A program made the position numbers and the translations under genes. From assembly GCA_964512655.1 (NCBI GenBank), contig CAZEJT010000002.1, positions 434,001-498,000 of the forward strand: 64,000 nucleotides of DNA, written 5' to 3'. The stretch comes from VBOC01 sp964512655 (GTDB taxonomy: Bacteria > Bacteroidota > Ignavibacteria > UBA10030 > SZUA-254). Shown piece after piece: positions 17,497 to 23,872 of this stretch. The number at the start of each line of letters is the position of its first letter. Positions within the stretch are counted from its first letter, which is position 1. The notes under the pieces were generated by a model that was not told the DNA's origin, searched no databases, and saw only the letters and a list, made by a program, of their open reading frames with translations.

Positions 17497-17943
17497 GTGG
17501 ACAATTCGGCTGCAAAAGAGATTCTGGTTGAATACCTCTCCGAGAAGAAGCTGCGACCCACGCGGGAGCGGCTGACACTTCTTGACGAGGTCATGCGGAC
17601 ATCGGGGCACTTCGACGCCGACCAGCTCTTCGCCGGAATGAACGCACGGGGAGTGCAAGTTTCACGCGCCACCGTCTACAATACGCTTGATCTCTTTGTC
17701 GATTGCGGCCTCATCTCACGGTACAGTTTCGGGGAGAATCATTCGAGATACGAGAAGGCTTTCGGCAGGCCCCGGCATGACCATCTGATCTGTCTCGAGT
17801 GCGGTGATATTATCGAGTTCGTCAACGAAAAGGTGGACAGGCTGCAACAGGAGGTTTGCGCCGAGCACAAATTCAAACCTCACAATTCAACCCTCCAGAT
17901 CTTTGGCGTCTGCTCCCGATGCCAGTCGAAGAAAAAATCATGA
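17497..17943 (+). CDS. fur: Fur-family metal- or peroxide-responsive regulator
   Basis: 148 residues. An N-terminal winged helix (LRPTRERLTLLDEV; VSRATVYNTLDLFVDCGL) and a C-terminal dimer/metal domain with HDHLICLEC and CSRC give two CxxC pairs (C99/C102, C139/C142) for the structural zinc site, as in Fur and PerR. The start is GTG 17497. It is followed after 18 bp by the iron permease gene, so it most likely controls an iron operon; Fur versus PerR cannot be decided without ligand analysis. A matching palindrome lies in its own promoter. Confidence 0.88.
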   Translation: MDNSAAKEILVEYLSEKKLRPTRERLTLLDEVMRTSGHFDADQLFAGMNARGVQVSRATVYNTLDLFVDCGLISRYSFGENHSRYEKAFGRPRHDHLICLECGDIIEFVNEKVDRLQQEVCAEHKFKPHNSTLQIFGVCSRCQSKKKS

Positions 17944-17961
17944 CAATCAGGGTACGTCCCG

Positions 17962-19290
17962 ATGCTTGAATCGATGATCATTGCGCTGCGCGAGGGAATC
18001 GAAATCGCGCTCGTCCTCGGCATTCTCGTCGTCTATCTGAACAAGATCGGACGGCCCATCCTTATTCGCTCGGTCTATGCCGGACTCGTCCTCGCCCTCC
18101 TCGCAAGCGCGGCAGGTGCGGTGATCCTTCAGGAATTGTCTATTGATTCGGAATCCCTCGAAGGGTACTTCATGCTGGCGGCCGCGGTTTTCGTCATCTC
18201 GATGATCGTCTGGATGTGGTTCACCGCGAAGAAGATCCGCGGCGAGATTGAGGCCCGGGTGGATACGATCGTCGGATCCTCGGTCTCCTGGAGGTCTCAT
18301 GCGGGGATTTTGAGCTTCACCTTCCTGATGATCGTCCGGGAGGGGGTCGAGACTGCGATATTTCTCCAGGCCGTCGCGCTGAGCACCGGCGCATGGCGGA
18401 GCATCGCGGGGACGGTGATCGGCCTTCTCATGGCGACGGTGTTCGCCGTCTTGTTTATCCGGGGAAGCCTCAGGATCGATATCAGCCGCTTCCTCCGTGT
18501 CACGGCAATTACGCTCCTCATCTTCACCCTCCAGCTCATCGTGAACGCGTTCCACGAGTTTTACGAGTACGGGATCTTCCCGGCGAGCCCGAAGATGATG
18601 GGAATTCTCGGGCCGATCGTACAACATGACATTCTGTTTATTCTTGCAATCCTGAGCATCCCTGCGATCATGCTCCTGATTCCCGGAAAGAAGTCGCGGA
18701 CAATGGCCGCGGGTTCGGGTGAGGCTGCTCCGGGTTCGCGCGAGGGGCAATCGGCCGGCCAGAGACGATGGCAATTGAGCGCCGGCATCGCCTCCATCTG
18801 CATCATTTCCTTTCTCGGAGTGGGCGAGGTTTTTACATCGAGCCATGACGTCGATCTCACCGCGAAGATGCTTCCCTTCCCTTCCGCCGGAACGGTCGGC
18901 ATACCCGTCACCGAGGTGAGCGATAACAATCTCCACCGGTACTCTATACAGGACAACGGGCTCACGATCAGGTTTTTCGTCCTGCGGACAGGATTCGGAA
19001 AGTTTGCCACCGCATTCGACGCCTGTTATGCATGTTACAGTTACGGCCGGTACTACCTGAAAAACGGCGAACTGATCTGTTCACAGTGCGATGCACCCTC
19101 CCCTCTCAGCAAGCTCCATCAGACTCGCGGAGAAGCCGAACCCGACGAGAATACCAGCGGCTCGATGGAAGGCAACGGCTGCGCACCTATTTATCTCCCC
19201 TCGCGGCTTCGCGCCGGAAGAATCGAGATCAAGTTGACCGATCTCCAATCGAAGCGGAAATACTTCGACATCACGGAGGAGTCGAGGTAG
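17962..19290 (+). CDS. FTR1-family iron permease fused to a DUF2318 domain
   Basis: 442 residues. The N-terminal about 270 residues form a seven-helix FTR1 permease with both iron-passage motifs REGIE (10-14) and REGVE (126-130). The C-terminal domain after the last helix is DUF2318-like with DACYACYSYG, CSQC and NGCAPI (C355, C358, C373, C376, C407), a predicted extracytoplasmic metal-binding domain found in redox-linked iron import operons. It contains an unusual insert of about 25 residues before the last Cys. It lies in the operon with the Fur-family regulator, a porin, an FMN-binding protein and ApbE, pointing to ferrous iron uptake coupled to redox chemistry. Confidence 0.87.
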   Translation: MLESMIIALREGIEIALVLGILVVYLNKIGRPILIRSVYAGLVLALLASAAGAVILQELSIDSESLEGYFMLAAAVFVISMIVWMWFTAKKIRGEIEARVDTIVGSSVSWRSHAGILSFTFLMIVREGVETAIFLQAVALSTGAWRSIAGTVIGLLMATVFAVLFIRGSLRIDISRFLRVTAITLLIFTLQLIVNAFHEFYEYGIFPASPKMMGILGPIVQHDILFILAILSIPAIMLLIPGKKSRTMAAGSGEAAPGSREGQSAGQRRWQLSAGIASICIISFLGVGEVFTSSHDVDLTAKMLPFPSAGTVGIPVTEVSDNNLHRYSIQDNGLTIRFFVLRTGFGKFATAFDACYACYSYGRYYLKNGELICSQCDAPSPLSKLHQTRGEAEPDENTSGSMEGNGCAPIYLPSRLRAGRIEIKLTDLQSKRKYFDITEESR

Positions 19291-19292
19291 CA

Positions 19293-20462
19293 ATGGCCAG
19301 GAGGGGCGGGAGGCAGGTACCGGATCCGCGCTTCTTCCTTTTGGCATGTCTCGGGCTCACGCTTGCACACGTCTCAGCAGGGCTCCGCGCGCAGGAAACG
19401 ACCACAGTGGGCGGCTACGGCGAACTCCATTACAATGAGCCGGACGGGTCAGCCCGGGGCAAACTCGATCTCCACAGATTTGTGCTGTATCTTGGTCATT
19501 CATTCACCGGGGACCTCACCTTCAAATCAGAAATCGAGATAGAGCATACGAAAATCGAGGCCACCGAGACAGGCGGCGCCAAAGGAGGCGAGGTATCAGT
19601 TGAACAGGCATATCTCGACTGGCACTTCAACAGCCGGATCGGGTTGAAAGCGGGCGTGATCCTCGTCCCTCTGGGCATTATTAACCAGATCCACGAGCCC
19701 ACGACGTTCAACGGGGTTGAGCGTCCCAATTTCGATAACGTCATCATCCCCACGACCTGGCGAGAAGCCGGTGCGGGGATCTACGGCATCGTTAGCCAAG
19801 GACTAAGCTACCAGCTCTACGTCGTCGCAGGCCTCAGGGCCGAGGGGTTCAACGGGGACGAAGGCATCCGCGGAGGCAGGCAGGAAGCCCTTGAAAGCTC
19901 GGCGAGCAACCCATCCGTCACCGGCCGCCTTGAAGCTGTCCCGGTCCTGGGACTGAAGCTCGGCGGGTCGTTTTTCTTCGGAAACACCTCCGACGGCAAC
20001 GATGCTCTGGGGGATGCCACACTCTCCGTTCTCAGCGGTGACGCCCAGTATTCAACGGGACCGTTCTCTTTCCGCGCGGAGGGCGCGTTTGAGCATCTCT
20101 CGAACGCCGGGCAGATCAATGCGACGTTCGCCCCGGTTCCGATAGTTGGGAATGAGATGCATGGCTACTATGTCGAGGGCGCCTACAATGTCTTGCCGTT
20201 GATGATTCCCGAAACCGAGCAGACCCTGAATATCTTCGGGCGCTATGAGAGTTACGCCACCCAAGCCGGTAGCGAGGGGACTAGTATCTCACTTAGCACG
20301 CTTGACCTCCTTGATGGGCGGTACGACCGCGAAGACATCACGGTTGGTGCAACCTACAAGCCGACCTACAATACCGCGGCCAAGGTCGATTACCAGTTCT
20401 TCAACAACCAGGCTGGACTGAACAGGAAGCAGCTTAACTTCGGCATCGCCTATAGTTTTTGA
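19293..20462 (+). CDS. Outer-membrane porin-like beta-barrel protein
   Basis: 389 residues from ATG 19293, two bases after the FTR1 stop. A signal peptide (FFLLACLGLTLAHVSAGLRAQ) is followed by GGYGELHYN and alternating strands ending in an aromatic C-terminus (NFGIAYSF), as in phosphate-selective (OprO/P-like) porins. DLHRFVLYLGHSF and FKSEIEIEHT are typical of that family. In this operon it probably admits the substrate of the permease. An in-frame upstream extension to 19032 would overlap FTR1 extensively and is rejected. Confidence 0.82.
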   Translation: MARRGGRQVPDPRFFLLACLGLTLAHVSAGLRAQETTTVGGYGELHYNEPDGSARGKLDLHRFVLYLGHSFTGDLTFKSEIEIEHTKIEATETGGAKGGEVSVEQAYLDWHFNSRIGLKAGVILVPLGIINQIHEPTTFNGVERPNFDNVIIPTTWREAGAGIYGIVSQGLSYQLYVVAGLRAEGFNGDEGIRGGRQEALESSASNPSVTGRLEAVPVLGLKLGGSFFFGNTSDGNDALGDATLSVLSGDAQYSTGPFSFRAEGAFEHLSNAGQINATFAPVPIVGNEMHGYYVEGAYNVLPLMIPETEQTLNIFGRYESYATQAGSEGTSISLSTLDLLDGRYDREDITVGATYKPTYNTAAKVDYQFFNNQAGLNRKQLNFGIAYSF

Positions 20463-21088
20463 ACTCACCGTCGCTCCCACACCCTCCTATTCGTTCCGCC
20501 GCTCCTGCGGCGGAACGCAGCGTTGGGCGCTCCGCGCCCAAGTGGTCCGCGTGGCTGGTTCCCCTTCTCCTCATTGCCAGCCTGTCCGGCACGTCTGCGG
20601 GTGAATCACTCGATGCAAAAGCGCGCGAGTCGCTCATAAAAATGTTTGGTGATTCCGTCACCATCGTTCGGTCAACCCTCAGGCTGACACCGCAGGAAAG
20701 CGACTCGATTGCCCTGCGCTCGAAAACCCGCTGGGCTGGCGACAGCGTTCGCGTCTTCACATGCAGGGTGCACAATTCGGCAATCGGCTTCGGCTTCCTG
20801 GACGAAGTGAGAGGAAAGACCCAGCTTATCACGTACCTCGTCGGCGTCTATCCGGATGGACGGGTGAACGACGTCGACGTTCTGGTCTACCGCGAGTCGT
20901 ACGGCGGGGAAATCACCTACACGACATTCCGGGAACAGTTCCGGCAGAAATCGAACAAGGACAACTTGACAGCCGGCAAGAACATCAAGAACATCAGCGG
21001 TGCCACGATATCGGTCCGTGCGGTCACGGACGGGGTCAGGAGAGTCCTCGCCACCTTTGAAGCACTCCGGCCGATCCTTGGCGACTAA
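20459..21088 (+). CDS. FMN-binding domain protein (RnfG/NqrC-like), probably flavinylated
   Basis: About 209 residues with a hydrophobic export segment (WSAWLVPLLLIASLSGTSAG) followed by an FMN-binding domain. The motif NISGATIS matches the SGA(T/S)x(T/S) site where ApbE attaches FMN; the acceptor is Ser185 rather than the commoner Thr. The only conventional in-frame start is TTG 20459, overlapping the porin stop. The first 30 codons run through a family C palindromic repeat (20492-20541), so the true start is uncertain. Expected to be an extracytoplasmic electron carrier; ApbE is encoded two genes downstream. Confidence 0.8.
   Translation: MNSPSLPHPPIRSAAPAAERSVGRSAPKWSAWLVPLLLIASLSGTSAGESLDAKARESLIKMFGDSVTIVRSTLRLTPQESDSIALRSKTRWAGDSVRVFTCRVHNSAIGFGFLDEVRGKTQLITYLVGVYPDGRVNDVDVLVYRESYGGEITYTTFREQFRQKSNKDNLTAGKNIKNISGATISVRAVTDGVRRVLATFEALRPILGD
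20492..20541 (+). repeat. Palindromic repeat family C, copy 1
   Basis: Bipartite element: CGTTCCGCCGC-TCCT-GCGGCGGAACG hairpin, then TTGGGCGC-TCC-GCGCCCAA hairpin. The same two-part architecture recurs at 39142-39191. It lies inside the predicted N-terminal codons of the FMN-binding protein gene. Confidence 0.65.
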
Positions 21089-21089
21089 C

Positions 21090-21605
21090 ATGAACGATGT
21101 ACTCCCCAGGTCCAATCATTTCTCCTTAAGGCTGCGTGATGCCGACAGGACGCTCCGGCTTTTCATTACGGCCTTCCTCCTCCTGCTGACATCCGGCTAT
21201 ACTGCCGGTCTTCTCTTCGTAGACCACTCGACGGGGGGCTCGATGCGGGGACTCTCGGAAGAGTACCGCGGTTCCCCCGAGGGGGTGAGCTCTCCGGAAC
21301 TCAAGTACGCAAAGACCGCCGACGAGATGTACATCCTGCTGCATAACCACATTCTGTCCCTGTCGCTCGTCTTCTTTGCAGTCGGGGGAATGTTCAATTT
21401 CTCCTCGATTGTGGGAATTCGTCTGAAGACATTCCTGACCATCGAACCTCTCGTGGCCGTGGGGACCACCTTCGGGGGAATCTGGCTGACCCGATTCGTC
21501 TCAGATTCATTCGGGATTCTCGTGCTGGCGTCGGGCGTATCGATGGCGGGATGCTACTTCGCGATGGTGGTGCTGATCCTCTGGGAGCTCTGGAGGAGAA
21601 AATGA
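21090..21605 (+). CDS. Four-helix membrane protein of the flavin operon
   Basis: 171 residues from ATG 21090, one base after the FMN-protein stop. Four hydrophobic helices are visible (LFITAFLLLLTSGYTAGLLFV; LSLSLVFFAVGGMFNF; IEPLVAVGTTFGGIWL; GILVLASGVSMAGCYFAMVVLILW). His residues near the second helix (LLHNHILS) could bind haem or metal. I do not recognise a named family. The stop overlaps the apbE start (ATGA), and its place between the FMN protein and ApbE suggests it anchors or feeds electrons to the flavin carrier. Confidence 0.72.
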   Translation: MNDVLPRSNHFSLRLRDADRTLRLFITAFLLLLTSGYTAGLLFVDHSTGGSMRGLSEEYRGSPEGVSSPELKYAKTADEMYILLHNHILSLSLVFFAVGGMFNFSSIVGIRLKTFLTIEPLVAVGTTFGGIWLTRFVSDSFGILVLASGVSMAGCYFAMVVLILWELWRRK

Positions 21606-22651
21606 AAGAAGTCCGCTCCAGTCGCGCCGGCGCTTCCGAACTCTCGCGAAGGCAATTCCTGGCCATTGCCGGGGGCGCTGCCACTGCAAGCCTCATTTCG
21701 CCATTCTTCGCTCTGGCCAACCATGGCCCCCGGAGATGTGAAATCCGTCGTGCGGCATTCACAATGGGAAGCATTGTCACGGTGACGGCATATTGCCGGG
21801 ACGAGGCTCTATGCGATCACGCGATCGATGCGGCGTTTCATGAATTGAAAACAATCGATAAGCTGATGAGTGTCTTTGATCCCGGGAGCGAAGTATCGCG
21901 CGCAAACCATGCGGCGGGAAACGAGGGCATGCACGTCGATCCCCGGGTCATCGAGATCATCGAGTTCGCACGCACGTACAGCAGCATCACCGGTGGCGCG
22001 TTCGACATCACGGTAGAGCCGCTAATGGAACTCTACGGCTTTCGCGACGAGGAATCTGAACATGGATTTCCAACCGATGCCGAGATCGCACGCACGCTCG
22101 ATGCCGTGGGCATGCAGAACGTCTCGATCGATCCGAAAACATCTCAGCTTGGGCTCACGCGCCCCGGAACCGAGATCGATCTCGGGGGGATTGCAGTGGG
22201 TTTTGCCCTCGACCGGGCGGCGGACATCCTGCGATCAAACGGAGTAGAATCTGCTCTTATCAACCACAGCGGCGATATCTATGCGATCGGATCGCCTCCG
22301 GATCGTGATGCCTGGGAGGTGGGAATTACCGACCCGCTTGATACCGGGAAGATCGCCGCAACAGTCGACATATGCGACCAGGCCCTTTCCACCTCGGGCA
22401 ATTACAGAAACCATGTCGAGGTCGGAGGTCGAACGATCGGGCACATTCTCGATCCCGCCAGCGGACGCTCCGCCGGGTCAATCCTCAGTGCGACGGTGGT
22501 CGCTCGCGCGGCGGTTGAGGCAGATGCACTCTCTACGGGCCTCTTCATTCTCGGCGTAGAAAAGGGCCGTGCCGTTGTTGCGACTCTCGACCGGGTGTCG
22601 ATGATTGCCATTTCCCGTCGAGGCAACGGAGAACTGATTGAACGGCTCTGA
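21602..22651 (+). CDS. apbE: FAD:protein FMN transferase
   Basis: 349 residues from ATG 21602 (overlaps the preceding stop by 4 bp). A twin-arginine signal (SRRQFLAIAGGAATASLIS) directs export. The ApbE domain shows FTMGSIVTVTAYC, MSVFDPGSEVSRAN, DITVEPLMELYGF, DLGGIAVGFALDRA, INHSGDIYAIG and the C-terminal VVARAAVEADALSTGLFILG, the Mg/FAD site. It attaches FMN to Ser/Thr in SGAT-type motifs; the FMN-binding protein two genes upstream is the obvious substrate. Last gene of the fur-ftr1-porin operon, followed by repeats A and B. Confidence 0.92.
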   Translation: MKEVRSSRAGASELSRRQFLAIAGGAATASLISPFFALANHGPRRCEIRRAAFTMGSIVTVTAYCRDEALCDHAIDAAFHELKTIDKLMSVFDPGSEVSRANHAAGNEGMHVDPRVIEIIEFARTYSSITGGAFDITVEPLMELYGFRDEESEHGFPTDAEIARTLDAVGMQNVSIDPKTSQLGLTRPGTEIDLGGIAVGFALDRAADILRSNGVESALINHSGDIYAIGSPPDRDAWEVGITDPLDTGKIAATVDICDQALSTSGNYRNHVEVGGRTIGHILDPASGRSAGSILSATVVARAAVEADALSTGLFILGVEKGRAVVATLDRVSMIAISRRGNGELIERL

Positions 22652-22667
22652 ATCCTTAGTTAAACCG

Positions 22668-22690
22668 GTAGCCGCGGGCTTTAGCCCGCG
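22668..22690 (+). repeat. Palindromic repeat family A, copy 2
   Basis: GTAGCCGCGGG-CTTTAG-CCCGCG, consensus form, 17 bp after the apbE stop. Confidence 0.8.
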
Positions 22691-22714
22691 CTTGCACTGG
22701 ACCCGACGTAATCG

Positions 22715-22793
22715 GTAGGCGCCGGCTTTCAACTGGTGTCACGGTCCATACCGTGACACCAGCGGGGGGTAAAGCGCCGGCTTTAGCTGGCGC
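22715..22793 (+). repeat. Nested repeat: family B element interrupting family A
   Basis: A family A left half (GTAGGCGCCGGCTTT, 22715-22729) is followed by a full family B palindrome (22732-22762, ACTGGTGTCACGG-TCCAT-CCGTGACACC type), a short G-rich spacer, and another family A core (GCGCCGGCTTTAGCTGGCGC, 22774-22793). The arrangement looks like an insertion of B into or next to A with partial duplication. Confidence 0.7.
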
Positions 22794-22874
22794 GGTTTTT
22801 CGTAACGCGGCTCTCCCTCTCTTTGCAATCCATGCCCAAAACTCTTACCTTGAAGTGAAGAGGATTATCGTATC

Positions 22875-23204
22875 ATGGATCAGGAACAGACAACCCCTCA
22901 AGGGGCGCCGACAGAAGCGGAGGTCTACGAGGCGCTGAAGGATTGCTACGATCCCGAGATTCCTATCAGCGTTGTCGAACTAGGACTGGTATACGACGTC
23001 AAGATCATCGACGACTGGGTGGGTGTGAAAATGACGTTGACGACGCCGGGCTGCGGGATGGGCGCCCATATCTCAAACAACATCCGGCAGAGGCTCCTTC
23101 AGCTTCCCGGCGTAAACGAGGCTGATGTGCGGATCGTCTGGGAGCCCAGGTGGGATCCATCCATGATGTCTGATGAGGCGAAGAAAAAGCTGGGAGTAGG
23201 ATAA
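22875..23204 (+). CDS. SufT-like metal-sulfur cluster assembly factor (MIP18/DUF59)
   Basis: A 109-residue MIP18-family protein: EVYEALKDCYDPEIPISVVELGLVYDV, then VGVKMTLTTPGCGMG with the conserved Cys, ISNNIRQRL and VNEADVRIVWEPRWDPSMMS. This is the core of SufT/PaaD-like proteins that assist Fe-S cluster maturation in the cytoplasm. No suf genes adjoin it here. The SD GAGGA is about 10 nt upstream of the ATG. Confidence 0.9.
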   Translation: MDQEQTTPQGAPTEAEVYEALKDCYDPEIPISVVELGLVYDVKIIDDWVGVKMTLTTPGCGMGAHISNNIRQRLLQLPGVNEADVRIVWEPRWDPSMMSDEAKKKLGVG

Positions 23205-23266
23205 GAGGCCCCTCCGTTACGAGTTTCTCAGGGAGCGAAAACACCCCGCAGAGGCGCGGGGCTCTT

Positions 23267-23872
23267 CTGCGACAGACCCTTCTCCTGACTACTCTTCTCT
23301 TCACCTGCTCCTGCACCGATACACTCCCTCCCCGCCTCGACCCCAAAAATGTCTTCGCGGGCTCCATCGAGGGGCGATACGTCCTCCGTACACACGAGAA
23401 TAATGTCGAGGCGTGCATCGTTGCCCGCAACGTGTACGACGAGACACTTCAAGCCAAGGCCCTCCTGAGCGGTACGATATGCATCACGCTCAAAGCCGAC
23501 ACCTCGTTTCACCGGACAGTGGGCCTCAGCCCCGCCCTCCTCTCCCTCGGAAACTACGACAGCACCACCCAGATCCTTACCATTGACCCCGGCGCACCGA
23601 TCCATCTCCGGTATGTCTGGGATTTTATCGATGACAGCAGCAGAGATGTGCGGCAGGCGGTATTTGTCTACGCCACAGACCCGTCGTGCGCGCTCAGAAA
23701 GATCTCGTCCGATGTGACGCTGACAATCGCAGGGAACCTGAAGGTGTTCGACCACACCGGGGTCATTCCTCTGGGACCAATCGATGTGACCTTCAGGCAC
23801 GTGAGCCCGTTCGTCGACGGCCGCCTCTGCCCGACGATTGAAACGGACGGGCCGTGCGGACTGACCCAGTGA
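23267..23872 (+). CDS. Putative lipoprotein without a conventional start codon
   Basis: Reading upstream from the first GTG (23432), the frame stays open to a stop at 23174 and encodes RQTLLLTTLLFTCSC, a textbook lipoprotein signal (lipobox LFTC). No ATG, GTG or TTG lies between 23177 and 23432. The best placed codon is CTG 23267, giving about 201 residues; a frameshift or sequencing error upstream is the alternative. A hairpin (CCCCGC...GCGGGG, 23244-23261) precedes the CTG. The mature part is beta-rich with several Cys and matches no family I know. Its stop overlaps the TonB-receptor start (GTGA), so the two act as a pair. Confidence 0.55.
   Translation: MRQTLLLTTLLFTCSCTDTLPPRLDPKNVFAGSIEGRYVLRTHENNVEACIVARNVYDETLQAKALLSGTICITLKADTSFHRTVGLSPALLSLGNYDSTTQILTIDPGAPIHLRYVWDFIDDSSRDVRQAVFVYATDPSCALRKISSDVTLTIAGNLKVFDHTGVIPLGPIDVTFRHVSPFVDGRLCPTIETDGPCGLTQ

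Noticed and set aside
17947..18936. Long 329-residue minus-strand open frame
   Set aside because: It is the shadow of the FTR1 gene in another frame; charged, Asp/Arg-rich composition without domains, and the FTR1 reading frame shows clear family motifs.
22652..22874. Family A hairpins as ordinary terminators of apbE
   Set aside because: The hairpins lack a following T-run and recur in the same orientation regardless of the neighbouring gene's direction, so a terminator role alone does not explain them.
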